A stretch of DNA of 64,000 nucleotides, taken from Verpa conica. Lineage: Eukaryota > Ascomycota > Pezizomycetes > Pezizales > Morchellaceae. The notes beneath the pieces were generated by a model, which searched no databases, was not told the DNA's origin, and saw only the letters and a program-made list of their open reading frames with translations. The stretch is taken from positions 434,001-498,000 of the forward strand of contig JAUFSD010000015.1 of assembly GCA_033030425.1 (NCBI GenBank), written 5' to 3'. Numbering within the stretch: the stretch's first letter is position 1; every line of letters starts with the position of its first letter. The position numbers were made by a program, and so were the translations under genes. Positions 12,037-22,306 of this stretch are shown piece by piece.

Positions 12037-12282
12037 GTGGCCATGGCTATCCGGATCGCTGAGGTACCAGGTACATGTACCTATGGTAACGGGTGAGAAT
12101 GCAAAATTAAAAGTAAAAAGAATAGAAATTAGTGCTTGAATAACTGCTTCTACCTGGTCAACCATACTCCTAGCTGTATGCTACATCTTGAGGGGTGGTA
12201 CACAGATTATTGATACTGTTGAAAAGAATAGTTTCTTTATGGTTTTCAAGTTACTGGTACCTCGGGCGATCGCCATGGCCAC
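12037..12282. repeat. Imperfect inverted repeat around a 183-bp spacer
   Basis: The left arm 12037-12070 begins GTGGCCATGGC and ends GAGGTACCAG. The reverse complement of 12254-12282 begins and ends identically, with a 5-6 bp indel between. Weaker similarity extends outward on both sides. The left arm abuts a TACATGTA palindrome (12072-12079). It could be a foldback element or two oppositely oriented copies of a decayed repeat. Confidence 0.6.
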
Positions 12283-12697
12283 CAACAATATAGCTTAGAT
12301 GTGTATAGGGCAAAGAGTAGTATGTTTGGACCTAATATTATGATGGTAGACTTTCTACTGTCGCTCTAATTTCTTTTCGTTACAAGATTACCAGATACTA
12401 GAAGTACTCACACTACTACGATAAGAACACTCCAGCACTTTCTATTCTCCTTCAGCCTTGACTTTATCAATTACCAATCTCAAAAGATCCATACTATCGA
12501 TATCCCCTTCTATACATCTAGGATGTATAACTCCTTAGACTACTACCTAGCCTAACCGAATATCAGTGCTACGAGTAGTAGGACAAAACTGTTAGGATAG
12601 AGCTTATACCGAGGGATTGTGACACGAGATAAGTAGAAACCGACAGTAACTCGACAGATTTTTAGGGTCGTAACTGGAATTTCTATAGTCATGAAGG

Positions 12698-12762
12698 GCA
12701 AAAATCTTTAAGTTAGACAGACTGATTTACGTTCTGCTTACCATCAATGATAAATTCGAGAA
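12698..12762 (+). mobile_element. Ty3/Gypsy-like reverse transcriptase fossil
   Basis: One plus frame reads AKIFKLD from 12698. After a frame change, DLRSAYHQ starts at 12724, followed by two stops and then IRE. This matches the Gypsy reverse-transcriptase block in which K-x-F-x-K-L-D-L-R-x-A-Y-H-x-I-R-I-R-E is typical. The frame shift and tandem stops mean it is dead. No LTRs or flanking domains could be traced, so only the conserved core is claimed. Confidence 0.45.
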
Positions 12763-13492
12763 AAAACGGATACATAAGCTTCCCAGTGATAGAATCATTG
12801 ACACCGTCAGAGTCTGTTGGCTCGACTAGGTGGAAAATAGCGTTAGTATTGACTGTTGTGAGGGCTCTGGATTTTAGTAGGGGATATAGCTTCTTTACGC
12901 CACCTGTCCATATGTGCGCCTAGCTCCACATAGTAAGGTGGCAAGTAACGAGCCTACAGTATACAACCTGCTATACCCTACCGTTGCAGCCCCAGTGCTT
13001 CCACAAAAATATAGGGTCTAGGATATTAAATCGGAACTAATAGGAACCTGGACTAGCCCCCGAAAATAGGCCAAAAATAGTCTACTACTACACCATCCGC
13101 CGGGAATTCTGATACAATGCTACGGTTTTCTTTAATGGAGATTATGAGTTGTATGCACGTTGGGTTCTTTCATTAACTACTCTCAAATTTTAATTAGATA
13201 AGTTTCCAACTACAACTCTGTACCATATTTTTGTTTCGATTAGGCCTGGGTTTAACACTATAGAGGAATTCTTTTTGAGGTTAGATATCATGAAGCATCA
13301 CTCGATAGGCTTTATCGGGTGATATTACCTGGTAATAAGATCTGCAGGGGGAAAGAACCAAGATTTAAGCGCATTATCCAACCTCTTGGCTTAGGGTCTG
13401 GTGACAAGAACCTACCCCGCGATAACCCTTGTTATGCCAGTACGGTCTAATTTAAATAACTCATGAGGGTGACCACGTTTCCATTATCTTAT

Positions 13493-13531
13493 AAGGGTTA
13501 GGGTTACGATAGGGTAAGGGTTAAATCTCCA
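13493..13531 (+). promoter_or_regulatory. TTAGGG-type repeats upstream of bZIP gene
   Basis: AAGGGTTAGGGTTA (13493-13506) followed by AGGGTAAGGGTTAA, ending about 130 bp before the bZIP start. It resembles the fungal telomere unit TTAGGG. It could be a Tbf1-type factor site or a relic of telomeric sequence. Confidence 0.4.
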
Positions 13532-13662
13532 CTTGCTTTGACATCGGCTCGGAATCATCGCTACCGACCCTCACTCGATCACTCAAGTGCACAGGACCCA
13601 ATACAAAGACACGATCGCCGAATCACCATCTCAAATCACATCACTTTACTCACTGAGCCGCT

Positions 13663-14382
13663 ATGTCAGGCTCATACCTGCAGAGCCTTGGCTTGAATCA
13701 GGTCTCGCCCGGCCTTAACTCCGCACCTAGTTCAGATGACGGATTGAACGACCTTGACCTCTTTACGAACTCGACCTTTGATTTCCTGGATGGCGAATTT
13801 ACATTCGAAGCACCTGCTACGAGGGAAGACGAGAAAGTAGGAGGAGGGGTAGTGACAAAATTAGAGGAACCTGCGCCGATGAACTTGTTCACAGCCGAGG
13901 ACATGTTCAAGAATATCCCATCGTTGGATGCTCCTGGACCGTTTGTGGGGGGGAATTTCAACCTCGGTATCGCTACGGAGACTACAAACCCACAAAATAC
14001 TATCACAAATCCACCCCCACTACCACCTCCTCCTTCTAGGCTTACTTCTCCGGTCTCTGTTTCCCCACAGGTCGCCACCGCGACAAAGGGCCGTAAGAGA
14101 GCGGCATCTTCTGCGTCGAATGCTGAAGTGTCGACTGCGGCCGATGAGGATAAGCGCCGACGGAACACGGCGGCTTCCGCACGTTTCAGGGTCAAGAAAA
14201 AGCAGCATGAACAGCAATTGAAGGACAAGGCAAAAGAGTTGACGGAGCACGCCAAGAAGTTGGAGGAGAGAGTGAAAAAATTGGAGATGGAGAATGAACT
14301 CTTGAGGAGCTTGATTGTTGAGAAAAATGGAGGGGAGGAGACTTCACTTGAGCAATTGGATTGCGAGGTGGGGGAGAATTAA
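13663..14382 (+). CDS. metR: bZIP transcription factor, MetR/Cys-3 type
   Basis: Intronless, 239 aa. The basic region near residue 165 reads DKRRRNTAASARFRVKKKQ, matching N-x2-A-A-x-x-S/A-R as in the Neurospora CYS-3 / Aspergillus MetR family. It is followed by a leucine zipper (LKDKAKELTEHAKKLEERV then LEMENELLRSL). The N-terminal half is acidic and Asp/Phe-rich (DLDLFTNSTFDFLDGEF), suiting an activation domain, and is followed by a Pro-rich stretch. The CYS-3/MetR family activates sulfur assimilation genes when sulfur is limiting. The Gcn4/CpcA family has a similar zipper but a different basic region. The bZIP call is firm; the sulfur role is inferred from basic-region resemblance. The gene converges with CCCH gene 2. 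Confidence 0.8.
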   Translation: MSGSYLQSLGLNQVSPGLNSAPSSDDGLNDLDLFTNSTFDFLDGEFTFEAPATREDEKVGGGVVTKLEEPAPMNLFTAEDMFKNIPSLDAPGPFVGGNFNLGIATETTNPQNTITNPPPLPPPPSRLTSPVSVSPQVATATKGRKRAASSASNAEVSTAADEDKRRRNTAASARFRVKKKQHEQQLKDKAKELTEHAKKLEERVKKLEMENELLRSLIVEKNGGEETSLEQLDCEVGEN

Positions 14383-15220
14383 AGAGATGTGAAGATATAA
14401 ATTCCATTTGTTTGGGAGGTCTCCTATCTCTCTATCTCTTTATCTCTCCCTGGGTATATAGATGTCTCCTTTTTTTTCTTTGGTGGGAATGGTAGGCTGG
14501 TATGATTTGACGTGTCATGTATAATGTAGAGTGTGGAGGGTTTATTGTATCAAGTAACTTGGTCTGTGTTTGTACAATCATTTCTGCCAGATATTTCCTC
14601 AAGTCTATCATAACACCACCCCATACCTAAAGACAAATGCTACTAGGGGAATTGATAATGCTCCTAAGAAAAGGAGCCTTCGATCATTGTTTGGGGTAGT
14701 AGAGAAGCCAGAGATTACTCAGAATTAACCCTGAAAACGGTTTATCACTAATCGAATATTCAAGACGTCACTGTTTAATGGATCCCGGCACTGCTTGGAA
14801 ATCATTACCTCACACCACACCTGATAGCAGGTAATTCGCTCGGTTTATCAGGATAAAATTATGATTCTCTATTATTACTATAGCCAAGAGTTTAATGAGC
14901 CAAATTTTCTAGGAAGTAAGAAGTTTTGACGTAATACTTACAGGTATTTACATAAATGTATATACTACTCTGGGGTAGACATGATACGATCATCAGTTAT
15001 CACCCCACTCCGCACTACATGTAGTTTCTTTAGAGGGTATAAGTTAAAAACACCAGATAACCTCCAATTATAAAGAACTTCCAGATATAACACTCTTGTA
15101 CCCCGTTATGCCTCCACAAGTGAGCCCTTTGGTATCCCCCATTTTTATTTTCTCTGCCCCTTCTTTGCAATCCTTTTATTTTTTTACCCCTACCCTTCTA
15201 TTTTACTCCTAGACCAAAAG
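14383..15220. other. Convergent intergenic region
   Basis: 3' ends of the bZIP gene (plus) and CCCH gene 2 (minus). CT-rich just after the bZIP stop, AT-rich later, with a TACATGTA palindrome at 15016-15023. No gene seen. Confidence 0.5.
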
Positions 15221-16252
15221 TTACCCATTACCCCTCTCCTCACTCCTCCACAAACAATTCATCCAAAGAATATCGCTCCCCGTGGACGAAGGTGTAGGTG
15301 AACTTTGTTCAGGTACGGACCAATTAAACAATCCTGGCTTTTCAACTTTAGCCAAATTCAGGTCCGGCAGAGTATGTCCATAATAACCCCAAATATCCCC
15401 AGCGGGTACCTGAGCCTCCTGGATAAATTTATCTTTGTATTTCGAGTGATGAGGCTGTTGAGGTTGACACTCAGTAAAGTATGAATCCATAGATGGTGTC
15501 CTCCTCTGGCTGATGGCCCGGAGACTACAGATTTCTGAAGACTCGATTAGAGGCTTTGGTTCGAGTGAGGTAGCTTGTTGTAGGAGACATTCCTGGTCGA
15601 ACTGCTGCATAAATCGTTGTTGATGTAGATGTTTCTCTTCGAACTTATGCTGCTCGGACTGCTGTTGAATAAGTTGATGTCGTTGCTGCTGCACCTGAAG
15701 CATTTCCTTTAGCTGCTCTAGTCCCTGCTGTTGGCGAAAATACTCCTCAAGCTGGATTGATTGTATATTATGGAGCTCCGGCACCTGAATAGGTTGGATA
15801 TCACCGGGTATCTGCCTATTACTTAAAACCTCCGTATCATCATCCCTAAGCACCTGATTCCTAGCATTTTTAGCCACCTCCATCAACCTCCTATGCCCCC
15901 CCTTCATCCCTTTACGATTAGCTTTTGTAGTCGCCTCCAGAAACACCTCTCTCCTCTTTCCAGCCTTTGCCTCCCAAAGATCCACATTGAACCCTTCAAC
16001 AAACCGCTGGACACGCCACGGGTCATCAAAATATCTATCTTCTTCGTGGCCGAAGCAGCAGTGGTGGTGGTAGCGGCAGTTACTGACGGAGTTACCACTG
16101 GAGGGCATAGTCCAGCGGCATTGGATCATGGCGTAATGGGGTCTATCGCGGGGTGGGTATTTGTATGAATGTAACTTTCCTTTACCCTCTGTAATGATGT
16201 GGTGCTGGGTGTGCTTCATGTGCTTTGTGGAAGACCCTTTATTATGGGTCAT
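15221..16252 (-). CDS. CCCH zinc-finger-like protein 2
   Basis: Single frame of 343 aa from the ATG at 16252; the frame stays open slightly upstream, so an extra 5' exon cannot be excluded. Near residue 50 it has C-x13-C-x5-C-x3-H, beginning CRWTMPSSGNSVSNC, followed by GHEEDRYFDDP. Gene 1 (625-2574) shares the CRWT start, the C-R-Y pair after the loop and the G-H-E-x-D-x-Y-x-D-x-P tail, so the two are paralogues. The middle third is Gln/Leu-rich (about 170-235), likely coiled coil. A short LPD-containing motif near the C terminus also occurs in gene 1. Function unknown; the finger suggests nucleic-acid or protein binding. Confidence 0.6.
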   Translation of the reverse strand: MTHNKGSSTKHMKHTQHHIITEGKGKLHSYKYPPRDRPHYAMIQCRWTMPSSGNSVSNCRYHHHCCFGHEEDRYFDDPWRVQRFVEGFNVDLWEAKAGKRREVFLEATTKANRKGMKGGHRRLMEVAKNARNQVLRDDDTEVLSNRQIPGDIQPIQVPELHNIQSIQLEEYFRQQQGLEQLKEMLQVQQQRHQLIQQQSEQHKFEEKHLHQQRFMQQFDQECLLQQATSLEPKPLIESSEICSLRAISQRRTPSMDSYFTECQPQQPHHSKYKDKFIQEAQVPAGDIWGYYGHTLPDLNLAKVEKPGLFNWSVPEQSSPTPSSTGSDILWMNCLWRSEERGNG

Positions 16253-16956
16253 GTTGCAATATTCCAATAGGTTTGTGAGCGAAACTATTTTGACAAATCT
16301 TTATGGATGCTTAAGTATAGGGAAACTACCCTCGCGCTAGCAATGATGTTAGCCCAGTAATTTACTTTTTTGGCATTAAAGAGTAATAAAAGGATGAGTT
16401 CTACCATTCAAGAGAAGGTGGGGGAGGGTGTGAAAAAAGAGCAAGGTGAAAAAAAGGAGCCACCTTTAGTACTAGCCTACCAGTCCCCCAAGAATGCCTT
16501 ATTAAGGTAAATATACTGTATTCAGAAATGAGGGGGCGCTAGAAATATAACTTATATACCCGTCTTATGGTTTTGGATTCAAAGAAAACCCTTGTATCAA
16601 ATATGCTATTTTTGCCCATCAAACAAATATTCAGTTAGTTATATCAATCGCTATAGATATAGTGTATTGAACTTTTAATATACCCAATGAATTCAAACCT
16701 CCCTCGGGCTAACTAAATTCAAACCACTAATTGACTCTGTTGGCAGCAGACTCTCGGGAAGAGCCAGAGCCTGCTTCTTAAGCTTGCCAAGGGGCTAAAG
16801 CCGCACGACTCAATTTCCCCGGTATTCAACACCGTTCAGTGATTAATATTTATCTCTAATATATTATATACATCTATAGCCTAAGACACTACCAGACCTC
16901 CATGATTCTCCTTGACGCCCAAAAAACTTTCATTAATAACCCTCTCCCATCCATCA
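16253..16956. other. Intergenic, 0.7 kb
   Basis: Between the start of CCCH gene 2 and the 3' end of the PIG-H gene. AT-rich with short A tracts near 16430-16460. Nothing recognisable. Confidence 0.5.
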
Positions 16957-17680
16957 TTACAACGCCGACCCCATATGTTTTGGCTCATAAAGACACCTCC
17001 TAGCACCTCTCCACACCAACTCTAAGATTCTCCTCCCCGGCAACAAAGTCTATCCTATTAGCACATACACTTGAAGAAAAAAAACGATAAGGCAAAAGAG
17101 AAAAACCTACCGGAAAAACAACCACTAAACCCTCTTCTCCCTCGACCACAACTGCCAAATAAAATCTCACCTCAAAGCCCCTAAAGCCTTCATGAATCCA
17201 CAAATCACCCACCCTCTCAGTCGGAATAAACCTGCTCCTCCTGCCACCCCACCATCCCGTTGTAGTGCTAATCTGCACGCCAAGGTCGCGGATCACGACT
17301 AACGACTCCTCCGTATATCCGCCAGTGAAGAAGATGACGTAGAGGAGCCCCACCGAGATAGGAAGGATGTGTTGCCAAGGGAGAGCAGCGGAGAAAGTGG
17401 AGATTTTAGCGAGCGGCGGGTGCAGTAGTGGATGTATTCCGGGTGGGTACGGTGGGGGGTGATATTTAGTCGCGAGGAGGAGAATGGTACTAATGAATGC
17501 TACAATACGGACAAGGGATGCGAGGAGTGTGAGGAGCTTGCGGGTGAGTGTTGATGGGGGCGCGTTAGAGAGGGTGAATTCGACGGTGGTGGAGGAGGGG
17601 GAGCGGATCCGGAGCGTGGGGGGAGAGGTGAACATTGTAGAGTTACTACTCCACGATACTGTCAAACATCGAGAGGACAC
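16957..17680 (-). CDS. GPI15: GPI-GlcNAc transferase subunit PIG-H
   Basis: Two exons (minus): 17680-17111 and 17049-16957, 220 aa. The 61-bp intron begins GTAGGT, has a GCTAAT branch and ends GATAG. Removing it gives VVVFP joined to TLLPGRRILELVWRGARRCL, the expected end of PIG-H. Without it the frame ends at a stop at 17000 with an unrelated tail. Two hydrophobic segments (about 50-72 and 97-115) are followed by YTEESLVVIRDLGVQI and an FIPTERVGDLWIHEGF segment, the PIG-H domain. Met16 (17635) may be the real start. PIG-H works with PIG-A on the cytosolic ER face in the first step of GPI-anchor synthesis. GPI1, another subunit of the same complex, lies at 41713-44026. Divergent from SEC59. 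Confidence 0.85.
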
Positions 17681-18808
17681 TTTGTCGCGCTTAGGGATGA
17701 CGACGTGACCTTGACGTTCGAAATTACGGTATTGGGTTAGTGGTAGATAGATGCCCCGTCAGCCTTCGTCTTGGCAGATGTGTCGGTTATGGACGTGTTA
17801 GCACCAGTCAATATGGGCTATGGCTTCGAAAGTGTCGTTTAAGATAACATACATTGTTGCACTTATCAAGGTTGTATTACATAAAATATATGTAGGACTA
17901 CTAACGTACCCCTACCATATGGAAGTCACCTACATATCTAGGCCAGTGCTAGACATCATGTAGGCACAAAGAAGCTTGGCTACTTTGTGGGTTTATTAGG
18001 CAAGGGCCAAGTAGGGGGGGTACTGGGAAGATTCCACGAGTACATTTATTCGAGGGTTATATACATACATGTACTCCCCTACATACCATCTGACCGTACT
18101 CTCGCGTGGTCATGTCTGTTGCATATAGCATATCACACACCATAGAGCTTCTGTGAATATAATCCATTATCGTATTACTATTCTACTACTATGTAGTAAA
18201 CTGAACCTACTATCTTGATACATAAGACCACTCAAGAGATATGAATCCTCACACGAACGCCAAGTCGGGTCCCCGCGCAGTATTCCGGCGGTTCCAAGTC
18301 CTTCCGGTGCACCTTCCCTAACAAAAAATACCTCGAAAGATTTTTCGTAAAAGACATGTGTGCTGACTTACACGACTAAGACAGACGATGCCATCGTCAG
18401 ATTCTCCCCATTCTCGTGCTCATGCTCATACTTATCCTCAGAGATGAGACTACGGTAAGAGGGAAAACTTCCATTCTCGAGTCTTCATAAAAAGCAAAAA
18501 AAGCGTTGAAGTTGGTTGCGGGGAATTCAACGGAAATTCACGTGCAGCAAGGCTGTGTGTCTACATCAGCCAAGCTCTCCCACAAGTACATGGCACTTGT
18601 AGTACGACGCAACTCCACAAGAACAACCAGCTGGTCTTTAGTTAGCCATCACCAGAGTCACCCAGTCAGTCAGTCAGTCGTTACCAATATCTCAGATCCA
18701 ATATGGCCTTTCTGCTGCTCTTGATAGAACCTACAAGTACCTGAAACTCTACAAGACCTCACTTCATCCCCAGCTGCATCTACTATTTGACCCCCTTTTA
18801 CCGGCAGT
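17681..18808. promoter_or_regulatory. Divergent promoter region PIG-H / SEC59
   Basis: 1.1 kb between two divergent starts. Holds a TACATGTA palindrome (18066-18073), a G run near 18015 and a short (CAGT)n array (18663-18679) about 130 bp before the SEC59 ATG. No further gene seen. Confidence 0.5.
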
Positions 18809-21298
18809 ATGTCTGAATCATCAGCCATGGACATCCCAACTATTCTCACACCTCCGACACCTACCCGCTCGTCATCGCCTGATCCCGCTCGCCAGTTTTC
18901 TCGCTCCCCGCGCCCGTACCGTCGTAAGACACTTCCGTCGAGTACGCCGCGCCCTTCAGCCGCGTCTAGCTCGCGAAGGGCAACGTATCTTCCGTCACCT
19001 CTACCAACCCCCGATACCTCCCGTGCTCCGTCGCCGCTGCCAGGTGGCCGGAGGGGGAGGAGGGCTAGGCTGAACGCTGGGGGGTCTGAGTCTGGTACCG
19101 AGGCGGATGATGAATTGACAAAGAGACTACCGGCACCACCGGAGAAGCGAAAACGGACGTTGTCGGAAGAGGACAATTACTATGGCGAAGAAGTGGAAGA
19201 GGGAGAGGACTTGGATGGAAGGGGGAGAAGGAGGAGAAGGAGGGTGGACGAGGAAAAGAATGGTGATGGGAGGAGAAAAAGGAAGCGGATTGTGTTTGTA
19301 CGTAGAGGAATTGAGGTTGCGCTTATGGCTATATTGGTGGGGGTTGTTGTTTATGATGGTGGGGAGGGAAGGGTTTGGTGGGAGATCTTGTCTTGGAAAA
19401 TAGGTAGGTTAATTCCTCCCACGTATCTAGGGACCTCCGGTAAAGTTTTGGGAAGATGGCTAACTTTGTCTCTAGAATTTGCATCCTGGTTGCTTGTCTT
19501 CACGTCTATTCTAGCTCTCTACCCCCTCCAAATACTCCTCCGAAATGTCCCCTTCGACCTTCCCCGCTCCCTCGACCCAGCACCCCTCCTCTACCCCATA
19601 CTCTTTCCCCTCCTCGTCTCTCTCTCCCTTACCGAGTCTGGCACCCCGGGACGGAACCCCTATATACTCACCAATACGGTCCTCTCTCTTTCCACTCTCC
19701 CTCCTGGCTTCCTCTCATTCCCCGACCTCCACTGGGCACTCGCGCTTCTCCCTGTCGTTCTTCGGGAGCATCTCTCTCCCAATTTTACTCCGAGTGATAC
19801 CTATTCCTTCCTCCCACCACTTCAGCACACACTTGTTGCGGTATTAAACCACCTCCTACAACCCTCACTCACACAGACGGAAATACGTCTAATCTCAGTA
19901 GCACTGATCAATCTTCTTCTCCATGCATCCTCTCCCCAAGCCATTATCCTCAAGACTGTTCTCTGGGGTGGAGGTCTAGCTGTTCTAGTGAGTTGCTCAG
20001 ATATCATCAAGTTTAACATCGACCTCGCCCGTGTCCCCACAAACAGGCTTCTCCGGCGCGCAGGTAACACCATCATCACCATCGCTCGTCTGCGTAAGCT
20101 CGCCTCATCACTCAAGCCCAAAGGACAAGCCTCCGATAGCGAAGCTGAAATAGAGCCACTCCTATCAAAGCCAAGGCCGGTTACAAGACCCCGCACGAAG
20201 AGTAAGAGCGGTGTCTCGTTCTATGCTTCTTTAACACCCTCACAATTCCGCGCGCGGAAGTGGGGCTATCCAATTTTTGTGTATGTTAGTATTGTTGCCA
20301 TCGTGATGCTGGGGCTACGGCCTTATATAGCATTTCATGCACTCGATGGCACCGATCCCTTCCTCTGGGCACCGAGTTACCTCCTCTGCGGCCAGAGCTA
20401 TTATCAGTCATTAGTAGACACATTCGCCCCCGGCAGCGGGTACTGCGTTACCAGTGGCTCAAGCACCGCAGCAAATCTACGTCTAGCTATCATTGGCCTA
20501 TGGGCACTCATTCTTGCTGCCGGCATAAGCCTTGTCATGGCATTATCCCCATACGTAGAGGTAGACACGAGAAGAAAAGTGTTCCACGGAATGGTAGTAG
20601 TTATGTTCCTCATCCCTGGAGTTCTAGACCCACAATTTACACACCTATGCCTCTCCCTCGCCCTCGCCGCCTTCCTCCTCCTCGATGTAGTTCGTGCTGG
20701 TCAACTCCCACCAGCTTCCCGCGTAATCGCACGGTTCCTTCAACCATTCGTCGACGGCCGTGATCTTAAAGGCCCAGTAGTCGTCTCTCACGTATTTCTC
20801 CTCCTTGGTTGTGGAGCCGGCTGGTGGCTTACACTCGCTGCAACCCCCGCTGGAAACGAAGACGGCTGGGACTGGGGAAAGCGAACCACAAGCCTTGCGT
20901 TCGTCTCTGGTGTTGTATCTGTCGGCCTCGGCGACGCCGCGGCATCCCTCATCGGCCGCAGATTCGGCCGCACGAAATGGGGCTGGAGGGGAGGTAAAAG
21001 TTTAGAAGGTAGCTTGGCATTTATGCTCGTTGTTGCAGGAGGGTTAGTCGTTGGAAGATGGTGGATTGGTTTTAGAGAGTCCAGTACAATAGAGGTAGTA
21101 GGTTGTGGAAGGTGTGGAACATTACGTGTAGAGGAAAAACAACAGCAGCAGTTGGTGGAGTGGTCGTTTTCAGTTGTGGTGAGAATATTAGCTGTCGGTG
21201 CATGGGGGAGTATGGTGGAGGCAGTGGTCACGGGAGTTAATGATAATGTGGTGGTGCCGGTAGGCGCTTGGATTCTTGTTAATGGGTTGGGACTCTAG
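18809..21298 (+). CDS. SEC59: Dolichol kinase
   Basis: Intronless, 829 aa. A Ser/Pro/Arg-rich, partly basic N-terminal region (1-165) lacks membrane helices. It is followed by many hydrophobic segments, from about residue 168 to the C terminus. The C-terminal part carries the CTP-transferase signature VDTRRKVFHGMVVVMF, then GVVSVGLGDAAASLIG and GKSLEGSLAF, and ends with NDNVVVPVGAW. These are the conserved motifs of the Sec59 dolichol kinase family. The enzyme uses CTP to make dolichyl phosphate in the ER, needed for N-glycosylation, O-mannosylation and dolichol-phosphate-mannose supply to GPI anchors. Yeast Sec59 is about 520 aa, so the N-terminal extension accounts for much of the extra length. 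It is head-to-head with PIG-H and converges with RLI1. Confidence 0.9.
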   Translation: MSESSAMDIPTILTPPTPTRSSSPDPARQFSRSPRPYRRKTLPSSTPRPSAASSSRRATYLPSPLPTPDTSRAPSPLPGGRRGRRARLNAGGSESGTEADDELTKRLPAPPEKRKRTLSEEDNYYGEEVEEGEDLDGRGRRRRRRVDEEKNGDGRRKRKRIVFVRRGIEVALMAILVGVVVYDGGEGRVWWEILSWKIGRLIPPTYLGTSGKVLGRWLTLSLEFASWLLVFTSILALYPLQILLRNVPFDLPRSLDPAPLLYPILFPLLVSLSLTESGTPGRNPYILTNTVLSLSTLPPGFLSFPDLHWALALLPVVLREHLSPNFTPSDTYSFLPPLQHTLVAVLNHLLQPSLTQTEIRLISVALINLLLHASSPQAIILKTVLWGGGLAVLVSCSDIIKFNIDLARVPTNRLLRRAGNTIITIARLRKLASSLKPKGQASDSEAEIEPLLSKPRPVTRPRTKSKSGVSFYASLTPSQFRARKWGYPIFVYVSIVAIVMLGLRPYIAFHALDGTDPFLWAPSYLLCGQSYYQSLVDTFAPGSGYCVTSGSSTAANLRLAIIGLWALILAAGISLVMALSPYVEVDTRRKVFHGMVVVMFLIPGVLDPQFTHLCLSLALAAFLLLDVVRAGQLPPASRVIARFLQPFVDGRDLKGPVVVSHVFLLLGCGAGWWLTLAATPAGNEDGWDWGKRTTSLAFVSGVVSVGLGDAAASLIGRRFGRTKWGWRGGKSLEGSLAFMLVVAGGLVVGRWWIGFRESSTIEVVGCGRCGTLRVEEKQQQQLVEWSFSVVVRILAVGAWGSMVEAVVTGVNDNVVVPVGAWILVNGLGL

Positions 21299-22306
21299 AT
21301 TGGATGGTGTTTTTTCCTATCTTTCTTTTAGGGGTGTCGGGTTTTTTTGTTCTTGTTTTTTGTTTGTGTTTTTGTTTTGTGTGGTTGGATTCTCTACTCT
21401 AGATGAATACATGTATTTGGCATTAATGGGGCTTTATTTTGACGTAGAACGGTTGTAAATAGACTAGGAGGTAAGAGATGGAATAGAGGCCTGTGGGGGG
21501 GGGGTTGTTGGTTCTTTTTGTGTTTTCTACTACTACTGTTGCTTTTGGGAACATTGCCGGGTATTCATCACAATGGGAGTGAATTGAAAGGAAGAAAGAT
21601 TTGTCAGTGAAACAGTTGATCTCACTACATACAGTTCTCGCAACCTAATACATTTAAAAGGAATCTTAATAATTAGGTCAGCTATATATCTAGAAGAGTC
21701 TTATACCTGGGGATCCAGGGCCCCAGTAAAAAAGGTAGAAGAAGGCTAACCACTAGTTCATATGTTATCACTCACATGTTGTCTCCGGGAATATATTCTC
21801 TCAGTGAAACTATAACCATTGATCTGGTATCCTATTGCACTACTGTAGTCTATTCTCTATTGTTATTCATTTCACCAAAACCCTCCACGCATATCGACCG
21901 CCCTTAGCCCATTAAAACCAAGAGAAACAATTTTGATTTATAAAAACATAAACCCTAGCTATATATATAGCATACAATAAATCAGAGAATTCAAATTTTC
22001 TATGCATATCAACTTTTATTTTCTCAGGACGTTTATAGGGATCCCTTCCCTCGCTATGAACGAGGAAGAAAAAAGGCAAGAAATCAGGTTAAATGTGAAA
22101 AAAAAGAACCGCGTAATATAACAAAATAATACCCTTTTCCCTAACGCCTATAGAAATCCCTCTTTACCGCCTGAATACTAACTATAATTACAGCGTCTCA
22201 CATAAGTTTAGGTGCTCCGCTAAAACCACATTCCGGTGTAGGGATGCACCTAGACTCATAGGAAACGCTGCAATTAAGCAGGTAGGTCTGCAAAGAGAAA
22301 AAAAGA
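21299..22306. other. Convergent intergenic region
   Basis: 3' ends of SEC59 (plus) and RLI1 (minus). T/G-rich after SEC59, with a TACATGTA palindrome (21408-21415) and a G run near 21495. No gene seen. Confidence 0.5.

Larger units (their letters stand above)
11215..13662. other. Repeat-rich intergenic gap, 2.4 kb
   Basis: AT-rich, no coding frame. Contains a C15 run (11654-11668), an inverted repeat (12037-12282), a Gypsy reverse-transcriptase fossil (near 12698-12762) and TTAGGG-like repeats (13493-13531). The last 150 bp are the promoter of the bZIP gene. Confidence 0.55.

Noticed and set aside
17000..17110. Unspliced C terminus of PIG-H
   Set aside because: It gives an unrelated tail. 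The 61-bp intron restores the conserved LLPGRRILELVWRG ending.
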